Made by a program: the position numbers and the translations under genes. A DNA stretch of 64,000 nt from positions 248,001 through 312,000 of the forward strand of contig VFIW01000008.1 of assembly GCA_006386115.1 (NCBI GenBank), given 5' to 3'. Below, one piece after another: positions 49,305-60,865 of the stretch (position 1 is its first letter; every line of letters starts with the position of its first letter). The DNA is from Globisporangium splendens. Lineage: Eukaryota > Oomycota > Peronosporomycetes > Pythiales > Pythiaceae. Below the pieces are notes generated by a model. That model was not told where the DNA came from and did not search any database. It was given only the letters and a program-made list of their open reading frames with translations.

Positions 49305-49831
49305 AGCACGTGTTCCGCTATCACGGCTTGCCCGAGTCTATTGTATCAGACCGGGACCCGCGTTTTACCGCTGCCTTTTGGCGCGAACTCTTTCGCCTGC
49401 TCGGCACAGATCTGGCGATGTCCTCTGCCGATCGCCCCGAGACAGACGGGCAAACCGAGCGCGTGAACCGTGTCGTCGAGGATATTCTTCGCAGCATCGC
49501 TGTCGATCATCCCTGCGACTGGAGCCGCTGGCTGCCGTACGCCGAGTTTGCTATAAATAGCAGCGAGCACGCCTCTACGGCCGTGACTCCGTTCTATTTT
49601 AACTCGCTGCGGCACCCGCGCGTACCCGCCACTCTGTTCGAGGGCGTCGAACGTTCTGCGGTAGGAGGGCAACTCGCTGCGCTCGATGCGAGCGCGCGAT
49701 CTCCGTCACCGGACGTGGCGTCGACGCTCACGTGGACGCGCGCGATGCGCCGCCTGTGCGATCGCGTTCCGAATCTGTCACGGTCTTACCGGACAGCACG
49801 CAGAGTATTGACATGTCGGGCACGGTACTGA
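49303..49831 (+). pseudogene. Gyp2-2 integrase, second part
   Basis: This carries the second Asp (VSDRDPRF) and the Glu (NRVVEDILRS), then AEFAINSSEHASTAVTPFY. TGG is retained where Gyp2-1 has a stop. The open stretch runs to 49831, but homology to the next module continues in another frame from about 49700, and both Gyp2 copies share that offset. Confidence 0.8.
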
Positions 49832-50958
49832 GTTACGGTACACGTGTCCCTAAAGATGGATCACCCACGGTACCGAGTTACGGTACTCGTGCTAAAAATA
49901 GCCAGTCTCAGACGGAATCAGGCGACTGCTCGTGCGAGCGTCAGCCACGAATGGAAGGACGCGCAGTGTCACACACCGGCGCAGAAATAGATCTCTCTGC
50001 AGCACGCACTGCGAGAGCAACGACAAAGCAAGACAAAGCCGTCGCGGCAGCGCGGCAATTTGTCGATGAGCGCGCAGCATTGTTGCGTCGCGTACGCGAC
50101 CGACTAGCTGCTGCGCAAGACAAGCAAAAGCTCTACGCCGATAAATCGGGTAGAAAGAACAAACAAACGTTTTGTGTGGGTGATAAAGTGCTTTTAAGCA
50201 TTAAAAACCTACCAAACGATGCAGTCACAACGCTCCCCAGCGGGAGTAAGTTGTTGCCACGATTCATCGGGACATACACTGTTGTGGAGAAGATTGGAGA
50301 CTTGAATTACAAGCTCGATCTCCCAGCGAGAATGGCAACGCACCCCGTGTTCTACGTGGGTTTGCTGAAACGCTACCATGACGCTACTGTGGATTTTTAT
50401 CCCAGTCCGGGAGAACGTCGGTCTCATCAGGGGGCTCAGACGTCGCCCATCGAGACACGAGCGCGTTGTGCCTCTCCCAAAGCGTCTTCACTCGCGGAGC
50501 GTACCTCGCGTGGAAGTGCTTCCCGCGGACATGGTACTCCTCCAGCATCTGACGAGCTTCCTTCAGCTCCGTCTCAAGCGCTGTCACCCTCTGCTTCAAC
50601 AGCGAGGTTTCGTCCAGATATTGCTGGCGAAGGGTACGGACGGCTTGCTGTAGCGCCTCCAAAGACGATGCGTTCGCGTGAACCATCTGAACCATCGCAT
50701 CTGGTGCAACCACCGATGCTGAAGCGAAGTAGGGCGCCACCTGTCCCGCTGATTGACAAGCAGGGACAGCGCCACTACCATGTTGAGCGCCTGCTGCGTG
50801 TGCAGCGGCGGAAGGGGAACACCCACTACCTTGTGAAGTGGCGTGGGTACGATGTGTCGCAGAGCTCGTGGGAGCCTGCTGAGCGTCTTCGCGAAGACGT
50901 CCTGGATCTTGCTGACGCCTTTGAGGCGCAACTGAGGGACTGTCATTCGCGCGAGTAA
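49732..50958 (+). CDS. Gyp2-2 pol C-terminal part: GPY/F-like module, linker, chromodomain
   Basis: A frame of about 408 codons contains the TVLSYGTR peptide repeat, a lysine-rich helix (QDKQKLYADKSGRKNKQ), a GPY/F-like module (LLPRFIGTYTVVEKIG), a Pro/Ser-rich linker and an intact chromodomain at about residues 345-395 (HYHVERLLRV, YLVKWRGYD, SWEPAERL). The chromodomain is lost by a stop in Gyp2-1. The distal half lies opposite the antisense ORF. Confidence 0.83.
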   Translation: MDARDAPPVRSRSESVTVLPDSTQSIDMSGTVLSYGTRVPKDGSPTVPSYGTRAKNSQSQTESGDCSCERQPRMEGRAVSHTGAEIDLSAARTARATTKQDKAVAAARQFVDERAALLRRVRDRLAAAQDKQKLYADKSGRKNKQTFCVGDKVLLSIKNLPNDAVTTLPSGSKLLPRFIGTYTVVEKIGDLNYKLDLPARMATHPVFYVGLLKRYHDATVDFYPSPGERRSHQGAQTSPIETRARCASPKASSLAERTSRGSASRGHGTPPASDELPSAPSQALSPSASTARFRPDIAGEGYGRLAVAPPKTMRSREPSEPSHLVQPPMLKRSRAPPVPLIDKQGQRHYHVERLLRVQRRKGNTHYLVKWRGYDVSQSSWEPAERLREDVLDLADAFEAQLRDCHSRE

Positions 50959-51927
50959 TTTGTCGCCTGTTACCAGCGCGACCACCCGCTCGCAGAGGCG
51001 TGCCACCGCCCTGCTTGGAGCGAAACAGACGAACACGGTCAACTGCAAATTGCATGCGTTGACTGCGTTGCGCTGTCGGATCGGTAGACACTGTGCGAGT
51101 GCTACCTCCCTTAATTTTACTGATGCACGACATGAAGTCGGCATCGTACTCTTCTTCCGTCTCTCCAACAAAGAGGACGACTGGGATCGGGTGAATACGC
51201 AATTCCCCATTTTCATCCCGCAATCGCTTTTCACGCCAATTTTAAATTGAGCGTCATAGTCCCACGCACAAAGTCTGGCTCTCGCGAGCAGATTCGATGC
51301 GGTCTTGCCAGCCGGCCATAGTTCTGGCGGCGGCATTTCGGGCAGTGAGTACTTGAGCTCATCGTGAACGATGGCTCGCACTCCTGCCTCTTCGTTTGTA
51401 ATGAGGACTTCGTGCTTCCTCTTACGATTATTGACAGCCTCAACGGCGTCATTTTCCTCCTTCGTCCGATACATCGAGACGTCAGCGGATGGATCTCCCT
51501 CGAGCTCGTGGAGATAAGCGGCGTGTCGCTCGCTTTGCAACTCCTCGTACTCGACCCACTCGTCGACGGAGCCGAGCTTCATGGTGAGCGCTCCCTCGTC
51601 TTCAAGCGAGCTTCCGTCATTGTCAACGACGAGGAATTCCTCAGTCACTTCCTCCTCTTCCAAAGCACGCGCGAACAACGGCTTCACGGAAGGGAGGTCT
51701 CCGAATCGCAACTCACTGCTTATAGCAGGAGCGCTATCAGATATGAGAGCAGACCTGCCGTCGCTCTCCGCAGGCACGTCGACCGCATCCGCGGTGACCG
51801 TCGTTCGTCTTGCGCTCGACGCGACCTCTCTGTCTTCCTCGCGCTTGCGCAGAGTTTCGACGAGAGTGCCGACGGCTTCCCCTTTTTGTCGCGCGAGCTT
51901 CTCGCGGACAGCTTTGTTGGTGGCCAT
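50384..51927 (-). pseudogene. Antisense ORF of Gyp2-2, frameshifted copy
   Basis: This is the counterpart of the intact frame at 30185-31729. It starts at ATG 51927. Near 51240 the A run before TTGGCG has one A fewer (four instead of five), so the frame changes and the C-terminal coiled coil is read in another frame (50384-51223). Residue differences from Gyp2-1 are few outside that. The break lies upstream of the part that overlaps the chromodomain. Confidence 0.65.
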
Positions 51928-52098
51928 GATACTCACGTGCGCGAGCACAGTGACTATACGTGCCAACACTCGGTGAAATTAACGCACGCGTCGCCGCTGT
52001 GCTCTTTCCCGAGGAATACACGAATGTTCCCCTTTCTCGGCGCACACGCGCGAGATCCACACGTTTCTCACACCGACCCTTCGAGTGTTTCGCACTTT

Positions 52099-52111
52099 AA
52101 GTGGGGGGTGG
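52099..52111 (+). promoter_or_regulatory. Gyp2-2 polypurine tract
   Basis: AAGTGGGGGGTGG lies immediately upstream of the 3' LTR. Confidence 0.8.
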
Positions 52112-52646
52112 TGTAACGGGGTTACACTGTAACATGGTTACGCACTTGTGTTGTGCCACACAACCAAACCGAACCTTGCGGTACGTAGAGTACGCGCAAC
52201 AAGTTTAAGACCGAACCATGAGGTTCGTCGTACTTGCTCGAACCTTCACGGTGGAGCCGGCAGCCAGTCTGAGTGACGGCGCCTCCGATTGGACATAATT
52301 GAACATGCATTTCACCCAATCACATAAGACAACTAGCGTTAGTCTTTCATAGCCACTCATTGCCCCATGGGGAGTAATTACACTTGAGATTGCTATTGTT
52401 CATAGTTGCATAAAGATAATCCAGGTTGTTCTACAGAGGGCAACCTCCAACAAATAAACAGTTCCATTTTTACCGTTAACTAAAGCCTTTGGTTATCGAC
52501 GGTTACTCTATAGAGACCTATAGGTAACCGATTGTTGCACTGCAGGAAGCAGGCAACCGCTCTCGGAACAGAGTCCTTGAGAGAAGCGTTGCATACGCTT
52601 CCTCACATACGTACCGTGCTGCGTAACTCGGAAGTGTCCGGTTACA
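52112..52646 (+). repeat. Gyp2-2 3' LTR (535 bp)
   Basis: It has the same termini as the 5' LTR and abuts Gyp1-C at 52647, at the same Gyp1 base that is interrupted in Gyp1-A. Confidence 0.92.
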
Positions 52647-55600
52647 ACCACCCAGCGATGCTTTCCCTGAGAGCCTAACAACGGGGGTGGGGCTGAACGA
52701 GAAAACGATTGAGCGACTCTGGAAGTGGAAGAGTGCTCATCGTGGGCAAATCGAGGCGCTGCAGCAGCGTTGTTCGACACTTGAGGAACGCTGCGAGAGT
52801 CTCGAGAACCTTGTCGCCGATCACGAGTCGAAGATCGACGATCTGACAGAAGGTTCTGCCCAGTGTTCGGCTTTGGAGTCCCGTTTTGAGGAACGGTTCC
52901 AACAGATTCGGGACGAACTTGTTCGACTCCGGAAGAACGAGAAGTCTCGTGAGTTGGTTCACGATCGCCTTTTGCGCTCTGTGGAAGAGGCAGGTTCGGC
53001 TCTCGAGGTACTTCGTGGTGAGTACCATTCTCGTCTTCAAGCGTTGGAGGCAGTGAAGGACCAATCCTTCGACGTCCTGCAACTCCTGTACGCCGAGAAG
53101 AATCTCCAGAGCGATGAGCTGTTTGCTCTTCGCAATCAAGTGTAGAAGCTTCACGACCAGCTCGATCGTTTGCGGAAGATCTCGTAGGATCCGCAGATCC
53201 ACTTGGAAGGTAAGGCTTCAGTCTACCCACATAAAATGTCGGGTGTAGACGCATGCGTGTAGGTATGTCTAGCGTGTAGGCATCACCATTGCATTTCACT
53301 ACCTTGAACGGTCCAATGAACCTTGGCAGAAGCTTCGAGCTTCCCAAGTTGGACACTGCATGTTCAGGCAGGTTCGCCGTGCTAAGTAATACAAGATCAT
53401 TGATCTTATATACTTGCTTGTTCTTCCTTCCGCTCTTGTCTGCTTGTTCCTTTTGCAGATCCTGAGCCTTCGCGATTGCGTCTCGAACAAACCTCACAAC
53501 GGCTTGTCTCCTCACAATAAAGTCATCGACTTGCTGCTCTTCACGACTTGTTAGGTCGTCGAGGGGTTTCATCGAGTCAAAATTTGCTTTCAACTCGGAA
53601 GCAGCATTCAGGTCGTAAGACGACTTCGGCTTGTTACCATGAGCCGGAGTCCCTCCCCCACTTAAGGTAGAGACCTCACCCATTATGGAAGCAGGCACTC
53701 GAGGATGAATGCCATAGTTCACATAAAATGGAGAGTGACCTGTCGAGACATGCGTGGAGTTGTTCAACGCAAACTCGGCAAGAGGGAGATAGTCGCTCCA
53801 CTCTTTGAAAGACGTTGCGTAGCTGCGCAACACGTCTTCGAGGACGCGATTCACTCGCTCTGTTTGACCGTCCGTTTCAGGGTGTGCCGCTGTTGACATG
53901 GACAACTTGGTGTCCAGAAGTCCGAACAGTGCACGCCAGAACTTGGACGTGAAACGGGTGTCACGGTCAGACACGATCTCGACTGGTAGTCCGTGCAGAC
54001 GGAATATGACGTCTACAAAGACCTTGGCAGTCATCTCTGCCGAGATCTTGTCCGAAACAGGCGCAAGATGGACCATCTTGCTGAATCGGTCCACAAACAC
54101 AAGGATGCCGTTGCGTCCATGTGTGTCTCGAGGAAGTCCGAATATGAAATCCATACTCACAGACTTCCAACTGTCCGATGGGACAGCCAATGAACGAAGT
54201 GGTGCCTGCGTGGAACCAGAGGGTTTCACTCGTTGGCAGGCCTCGCAAGTCCTCACATACTTGCGCACCCACTTGTACATGTGTGGCCAGTAGTAATCCC
54301 GGGAAAGACTGAGAAACGTTTTCTCACGTCCGAGATGGCCACCCGAAGGACTGTCATGGTACTCATACAAGAGTCGATGACGCAGACCTTCGTCGTTGGG
54401 AACAACAATCCTTGCTGTATCCCCTTGTTCGACCGCATAGTACAACAGCCCGTTGAGTACTCGGAAGCGGTGAACTCGCGATCTTGTGCGCGACGGAAGA
54501 CCTTGCAGTGCTTTGTCCGAAGGGTCTTTGAAGTACTTCAACAAGTCCTGACATGTTTCGTCAGACTTGTACCCTTCGACGATCTCTTCTCGCACTGCAG
54601 TCGCAGCTCGCACCGCGATCGCTTGAACATCTTCACAGAGTCGACACGCTCCGTCCGTGTCTTCACTCTTGGTCTTCGGATCGTAATCCGGACGTCTTGA
54701 CAGCGCATCGGCTAAGATGTTCGTTTTGCCTGGTTTGCAGTGTACAACAGAGTTGTACTCTGCAAAGAAGGAGAACCATCTCGCCATTCTTTGCGACAAA
54801 TGAGGAGTCTTCACTGCCGTGCGCAGAGATGCGTGATCAGTGTAGATAGCAAAGCGCTCCTCGCCAAGCAGATACACACGGAACTTGACCAAAGAATACT
54901 TCATCGCCAGAAGTTCCTTGTCATGAACTGGGTACTTCCGTTCTGCGGGTCGGAGTTGTCGTGACTGATACGACACAACTCGCTCATGACCCTCATCATC
55001 GTGTTGCATCAATGCGCAACCGATGGCATAATCGCTCGCATCACAGACGACGTGGAACGGCTTGTCGTGGTTTGGCAGAGCCAACACAGGAGCTTCTCGA
55101 AGACTCCTCTTGACTTCTTCGAACGCCGTCTGATGGTCTTTCGACCACTTCCACTCAACGTCTTTCTTCAAGAGCTGTGTGAGGGGTTGCACCAACGCTG
55201 CATAATTGCGCGTGTACTTGTGCAAGTAGTTGGCTAGACCCAACCATTGTCGTAGCTGCTTGACGTTCTTTGGCACTGGCCAATCGTCAATAGCTTTGAC
55301 CTTCTCCGGATCGACTCGAACACCGCTCTTGCCCACAAAACAACCGAGAACAGGGATCTCGGGGGAGAAGAACATGCACTTCTTCAAGTTAGCGTAGAGT
55401 TTGTTCTCACGCACGACCTGGAAGACTTGACGAAGATGATCGAGATGAACATCGACATCAGACTTCCCATTCGTGGCCTTACTATGAACGAAAATGTCGT
55501 CCAAGTAACTTGGTGCAAATGTTCGCAGAGGACGAAGAACGTTCGTGACCATTCGATTGAAGGTCGCAGGAGCATTCTTCAGTCCCTGTGGCATCACTAA

Positions 55601-56644
55601 CCATTCCCACAGCATACCACTCGGGGTACTCACTGCGGTTAGTGGAACATCGTCTTCGCGCATTCGAATCTGATAGAACCCATCTTTCAGATCGATAGCA
55701 CTGAAGACGGTGCTGCCAACCATTCCATCAAGGATCATGTCCTTGCGTGGAACCGGAGTCTGGGCCGGAATTGTCGCGTCGTTCAGCTTGTTGAAAGCGT
55801 GAACAATGCGCCAACCTCCAGTTGCCTTCTTCACACAGAAAGTGGGGCTGCAATGCGGAGACTTGCTCTCTCGCACATGACCAGCCTTAGCACGTTGTGC
55901 AAAGAACTCGTCGATTGCCTCGACTTGTTCCTTTGGCAACGGCCACTGTCTTGTGATGCAGTACTTCGTGCCAGGAAGTACATCAATCTCACGACGAATG
56001 CCTCTGTCGAATGGCAACTCGTCCGGCACCTTGTCAGGGAAAATGTCTTCATATTCCCTGGCAAGCGCATACACGGGGTTCTTCTTGAGGGCGTCCCACG
56101 ACTGCTCCTCGAACCTTTCCTTCCGTGTCTTTTCGTCCAACACATCTGCATCCGCACTAGATGCTGTGTCGACGAAGCCTTCGTCGACCATTTCGACGAT
56201 AACACACACCTGCGCAATATCGCCTCTCGCTAGGCTGCGCTCCAGTGTCTTCTTGCTCATCGATGGCAAGGAAATCAATTCTTCGACTGAACTTGGAGGA
56301 TTTTCAATCTTCACGTGACGGATTACATCCACGCCACCTTCTTCATTGTAGACCGCGATATTCACAAACTCGCTTGGAATGTCTTGTGCTTGGACACTCC
56401 CTTCGTCATCGCCACTTGTACCTTGATCAGGGGAACTCAAAACTCTTGGCGAAAAACTTCTCTTGCTGGTCTTCTTGTCTTGGGAAGGGTGTTTGTTCCT
56501 CTTCCATTCACTCTTGTCAACGCCATCGCGAACCTTCTCGTCGTCGATGGCAAAGGAGACAGTCTTTTTCTGGCGCCTGACTGCTCCACCTCCATTTGTC
56601 GTCTTCAAAATGGGTACCGCTTGTGAACATGGGGGCCATCGCAC
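52647..56644 (-). CDS. Gyp1-C pol: RT, RNase H, integrase, chromodomain start
   Basis: An uninterrupted frame from 56644 covers RT (YLDD), RNase H, integrase (HHCC; D, D, E) and the linker, and is cut at QGKHRWVV by the Gyp2-2 LTR. The frame runs on into the LTR to 52508, which is not pol. It lacks the two breaks seen in Gyp1-A. Integrase and linker residues follow Gyp1-A, while several RT residues follow Gyp1-B. Confidence 0.88.
52687..53145 (+). pseudogene. Antisense coiled-coil ORF of Gyp1-C, truncated at both ends
   Basis: This is the + strand counterpart of 28925-29425, with the KTIERLWKWKSAH lead-in and the same coiled coil. It is cut at its 5' end by Gyp2-2 (GTG at 52687 is internal) and by TAG at 53143-53145 where Gyp1-A has GAG, removing about 14 residues. 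Confidence 0.68.
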
Positions 56645-57246
56645 ACCGCAATATCACAAGGGCCATCTGGGATCTCTTCCACAGATGTGTACACCCATGC
56701 TACTTCATCCGTTGTTGTGCAGCACAAGTCAACATCTCGTGACTTGCCAACGGAGATCTTCATATTCATCCAGTCAATGCTAGGTTGATAACGCTTCAAC
56801 CATGGCATTCCCAGGATGATGTCAAACTTGTCATCGAGGTCGAGTAAAATGAACTCGCCTTCACCTCGGAAATCTTCACACTTGATTGCCAAACGCACCA
56901 CGCGCTTCGGCATCTTCACAGTTGACCCATTTGCCAACCGGACGATCATTGTCTTCTCTTCATACGCATCAGGCACAAAGACACCATGCCTGACGATCAC
57001 TTCATTTCGAACAAAGTTGTTCGATGCACCAGTGTCAACCAAAGCTCGTAGAGGCGTTGCAATACCGTCTACATGAACTTTGTGAACGATCAAACTTGAC
57101 GCTTGACTGACACTCTTCTCACTCATAGTGGAAACTGCATGTGCTTGATGCACATAGGGGCCAGAGTCCTGTGTCTCCACAACGTCCACAGTCCTCTTTT
57201 CCGGGCCAGTAGGAGGCCCCGCCCCTACTGTCCATTCCCGTTTTTT
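56605..57246 (-). CDS. Gyp1-C protease frame
   Basis: Protease in the -1 frame relative to gag, with LRALVDTGASNNFV and FDIILGMPWL intact. It is entered at the A_AAA_AAC heptamer (57240-57246 on the minus strand) and overlaps the pol frame by 40 nt. Confidence 0.85.
   Translation of the reverse strand, partial: KKREWTVGAGPPTGPEKRTVDVVETQDSGPYVHQAHAVSTMSEKSVSQASSLIVHKVHVDGIATPLRALVDTGASNNFVRNEVIVRHGVFVPDAYEEKTMIVRLANGSTVKMPKRVVRLAIKCEDFRGEGEFILLDLDDKFDIILGMPWLKRYQPSIDWMNMKISVGKSRDVDLCCTTTDEVAWVYTSVEEIPDGPCDIAVCDGPHVHKRYPF
57207..57246 (-). promoter_or_regulatory. Gyp1-C gag/protease -1 frameshift signal
   Basis: The minus strand carries the intact A_AAA_AAC heptamer, the 9 nt spacer and the CAGTAGGGG...CTCCTACTG hairpin exactly as in Gyp1-A. 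Confidence 0.8.
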
Positions 57247-58273
57247 GGTCCAGGTGACCGTTCGAACCGACGACCGTAAGAACGATCGTGGTTGTTCGAA
57301 CGAGCACCTTGTGTCGTTTGCCGACCTGGCAAAGACACCTTGCAGTTCCGAGCAATGTGACCCGGCTTCCCGCAACGGAAACACTTCCCATCGTTGCGAG
57401 GACGCTCATTTCCAGGCGTGGAAATGTACGAGATGTCCATGGGCTCGGGACCATCATGCACGGCATTTGATTGCCGCATTGGTCTCGACGCAACCCATGG
57501 AACTTCGCTTGCTTGATGCTGAACTCTTCTTGCATCGCACGTTCAATGGCTTCGTCCAGCGTCTTGGGGTACTCGCGGAACAATTGGTTCCGAATCGGAC
57601 CATCGTTCAGACCCGTCATGAACGTCACGACTTGCGTTGGAACGCCAATCGGCTCGTCAACGATGCTCGATACCAAGTAACGAGCACGTTGTGCATACGA
57701 GCGAAGGTCGAAACGGCCTTAACGAAGCTTGAGGAACTCGACGCGCGCACGGAACTCACTCTGTGGAGGTTCAAACGCCTTCTTGAGTTCAGTCTTGAAG
57801 TGGTCGTAGCTGGGGAAGCAGTTTAGATCGGCTAAACGCTTGCCATACGCCCAGCTCTTCGCACGACCCGCAAGGTTGGACATCGCGAGCAACACTTGCT
57901 GCGAAGGGTCTCGCAGTTGTCTTGCAGCGATGGCTGCATCCAACTCGACGAATCATCGTGAGAGAGGTTCGCTCTCTCCGCCGCGATACGGAGAGACGTC
58001 AAGCTTCAGTGGCACCGTCCTGAGTGAGGAAACAGGGGTTGCGACCTGCTTCCGGGAGGACATGATCTCGTGGTGCATGAAGCTGACCACCGCGCTCTTC
58101 TGGTCCTCTGGAGATGCCGATCGAAGCAGACTGACCACAGCAGCCTCTCCGATGACATCTCGCATGCGCTCAAGCGCCATCCACTCATGAGAAGACAGAT
58201 GAGGGAAACCCTCAATAGTCAACTCGACAGTTTCCGGTACTGCTGGACCGAGTGGGGTTCCTGTAGCATCCAT
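57225..58273 (-). pseudogene. Gyp1-C gag with two stops and a frameshift
   Basis: It starts at ATG 58273 (equivalent to 23839). TGA replaces Trp at about 57953-57955 and TAA replaces the expected Gln codon at 57719-57721. One T is missing near 57492 (GGGTTGCG against GGGTTTGCG). The CCHC knuckle (CFRCGKPGHIARNC) follows in the original frame. Confidence 0.85.
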
Positions 58274-58372
58274 GTTCCAAACAAGGATGCTCGCAGGGTC
58301 TTGGACAGGAATGCGCGACGTGCTTAAAGCCGCATCGTCAAACCTCTTCACTTCACTGGGTCGTTGGAAGGA

Positions 58373-58390
58373 CCGCTCAAAGTGCTACCA
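58373..58390 (-). promoter_or_regulatory. Gyp1-C primer binding site
   Basis: Minus strand TGGTAGCACTTTGAGCGG, identical to Gyp1-A, 2 nt inside the LTR. Confidence 0.75.
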
Positions 58391-58392
58391 GG

Positions 58393-59042
58393 TGTAAGGG
58401 GGCGCTGTTAACAACAGTCCCTCAAACACGGCACACACGCTTGCGCCAGAGGAAGCGATCTCCCGACTTGGAGGGAGGAAGAAGACTTGAGGGCTTGAAG
58501 GAAAATTTGCAACTGAATTAAAAATGGTTATGGTTCCTGTCGCTACTTACTAATGAACCCCAAGGGATCCTACACGTTTTATAACTAAAACCTAAACATA
58601 CACAATAAAACCTATGAATCTGATATATAAAACCTTGGGTACACTGAGGTTGAACCTACGGGATCTTCTAGAAGCTTGAACTTCAAGTCTTGTATAAGAT
58701 CCCTGCAAAGTGATTGGCTCGCGCCACTCACTTCAGGCGGCAGAGACACGTCGGTCTCGTCGCCAGCGCAGTTTCCCAAGCAGGAACCATCACTCAGTAC
58801 TTGATTAGTACATGGATGTCATTGCTCAGTACTGATTAGTACATGAGAACAACATTCTGCACTGATCAGAACAGAGAACACTCGTGACGTCATCGAATGA
58901 CGTCACACGTGCATGTGGGGACTGTCTTACCGTAATCCCTTTGTTATTTGTGTCTCCACAATGCACGCTGAAGGTGGTGTATGGCACACTAGATCTGGGA
59001 ACAGATCCACCTTCATATAATGGCTGGTTGTAGCCCATTACA
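58393..59042 (-). repeat. Gyp1-C 5' LTR (650 bp)
   Basis: It has the same length and termini as the Gyp1-A LTR. It carries two TGACGTCA sites (58885-58892 and 58898-58905) where Gyp1-A has one exact copy and one variant, then the palindromic GTACT repeats. The outer end is followed directly by the leader of Gyp3. Confidence 0.9.
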
Positions 59043-59128
59043 GTTTTTAACTTCCAATAATCAATAAGTTTTTCTCATTTGTTTTTTTGGTTCATTTTAT
59101 TCCCTATTGAAAGTCCAGCGTGTCTACC

Positions 59129-60865
59129 ATGAGTTCAAGAAGTGGTAGATATACTGAGGGAACATCGCCGAATCCACGACCGAGACAAAGAAGTCGTGAG
59201 GCATCAAATGAGCGTGAACATGAATCAGGACAGAGTGCTGTTCCTGACAATTCAGTTTCTCCTCAGCCGGCTGCTCAGCAGAGCACGGCAAATAATCCGA
59301 CGGAAGGAAATTTTTCAATGGAACAAATGTTACTATTTTTGCAACAGCAGCAGCAATTGTTCCAAATGCAACTTCAAGCCCAGTTGCAGCAAGCTAACAT
59401 GCACATGAATGCTCAAATGGAACAGTCGAACCAACGTTTTGATCACTTGCTGTTGGCCAATCAGGGGGAGCGTAAGAACACCCACCCGCCTGTTTATGAT
59501 GGGAAGCTCAACGAAGATCTAGAACTGTGGATTTTTGCCACTGAGGAATACTACTCATCGAAGAAGTCAGTGATGCATGCTGAATCCTCTGATTTTGTGA
59601 CTATGATATCCAGTAATTTGGGTAAGACTGTCCTTAACTGGTACCGTGCCTTCTCGGCTCAATGCGAGTCTGAGAACGTGCCGAAGTCATGGTCGTTGTT
59701 TAAAACTAGACTTCGTGAACGTTTCCGCCCCAGAGATTTTGAGTATAATCTGCGGGAGAGGTTGCTTCACCTCAAACAAACTGGCTCGATCCATGAGTAT
59801 GTCTCGCGTTTTCAAGACTTACTCTCGCAGTCAGAGTTGTCAATTTCCGAAATGGAAAAGCGATTCTACTTCCAAAACGGATTGAGGAATGAGACAGCCA
59901 AGAAAATAAAGGAGGAAAGTCCTAGCCGTCTGGCTGATGTCATTGAGATTGCATCGAATTTTGAGTTTGCTCATTTTGCTGGCAAGTCCCCGCAAACCAG
60001 CAGCACTGGAAGTATCAGCAAACCAAAAGCGGAAAAGAAGCAATTCTCGCAAAAATCAAAGGACACGCAGAAAGACGACTGGAAGAAGACTGCCACCTGC
60101 CACAAATGTGGAAAGAAAGGGCATGTCGCACCGGATTGTCGGGCAAAGAAGGAGACAGCCAATTTTATCAACGGTTCTTTCTATGCAATTCTGGAAGTAA
60201 GTGCGAAAGCTTTCAGTGAAGATACCGAACATGTTGATGTTTCCGCCTTCATTGACAACGGATGCGGTATAAATGGCATTTCACCTGAACTGGCAGAAAA
60301 GCTCCACTTGATCGTTGAAGAAGATCCATCCCAGACTATGCAAATTAGTCTTGGGTTTGGCGAGACGATTGTAAAGCCAAAGCGATTGGCAGTGATGCAT
60401 CTTGCTATTACTGGATTTCCGATTTTACGCCAGAAATTCCAGGTTATGCCAATTCCTGAAGGAAAGGATGTGATTTTGGGTATGATGTGGTTACGTGAGC
60501 AGAATCCAGAAACCGACTGGGAAGCTCTCAAGTTGAAGCCTAGAGACGTCGAGCTCTTGCTTGAGTTAAACAAACCACTTGTAAAGGTTCCACAGCCAGT
60601 CAAGCATTGTCAACTGGTGAAGCAAAACAAAGAGATTTTTAATTTCTATTGTGAGCACGGTCGTCAAGGATCTCTTGGGGAGACAAAAATTATCACCCCT
60701 ACCGAGTTCGAGAAAGAACTTCGGCAAAGTAAGGACTTAGAGGCAGTGTTTGCGATCAATCCTCATGTCTCTGAGAAAGCAGAACGATTTCAGAAACAAG
60801 GATGTGACCAATTGAGAAATAATCCAGCATACGAAGTCTTGCAAAAATACAAAGATTCCGTTTTC
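59129..60865 (+). CDS. Gyp3 gag-protease
   Basis: It starts at ATG 59129 (CTACCATGAG). A GTG at 59120 is only three codons upstream. The N-terminus is Ser/Arg-rich, followed by a Gln-rich helix (LQQQQQLFQMQLQAQLQQ), a Gag domain (LHLKQTGSIHEYVSRFQ), a CCHC knuckle near residue 321 (CHKCGKKGHVAPDC) and a retropepsin-like domain near 373. The usual D-S/T-G-A reads FIDNGCG here, and VILGMMWL follows. Gag and protease share one frame, unlike Gyp1 and Gyp2. The frame breaks at about 60865 (GTTTTCG), consistent with one base lost, then runs out of register to a stop at 60991. Confidence 0.85.

Larger units (their letters stand above)
44211..52646 (+). mobile_element. Gyp2-2: Ty3/Gypsy chromovirus-like element, + strand
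   Basis: This 8,436 bp element has two 535 bp LTRs, a PBS, a polypurine tract, intact gag, and pol with several frame breaks but a complete chromodomain. The flanks are the Gyp1-B 3' LTR on the left (TGTGA) and the Gyp1-C chromodomain on the right (ACCAC), with no target duplication, so it too looks recombinant. Confidence 0.92.
44211..59042 (-). repeat. Right arm of 14.8 kb inverted repeat (Gyp2-2 + Gyp1-C)
   Basis: This is the reverse counterpart of 23070-37866, separated from it by 6.3 kb of Gyp1-B. The outer ends of both arms coincide with the outer terminus of a Gyp1 LTR, yet the outside flanks differ (LINE-B on the left, Gyp3 leader on the right) and no common target duplication is seen. 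Confidence 0.88.
52647..59042 (-). mobile_element. Gyp1-C: Ty3/Gypsy element, - strand, 3' end lost
   Basis: At 6,396 bp it is the same length as Gyp1-A, in reverse, ending at the same chromodomain base. The 5' LTR lies on the right. Gag has two in-frame stops and a one-base deletion, while pol is open from its start to the Gyp2 junction. Confidence 0.92.
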
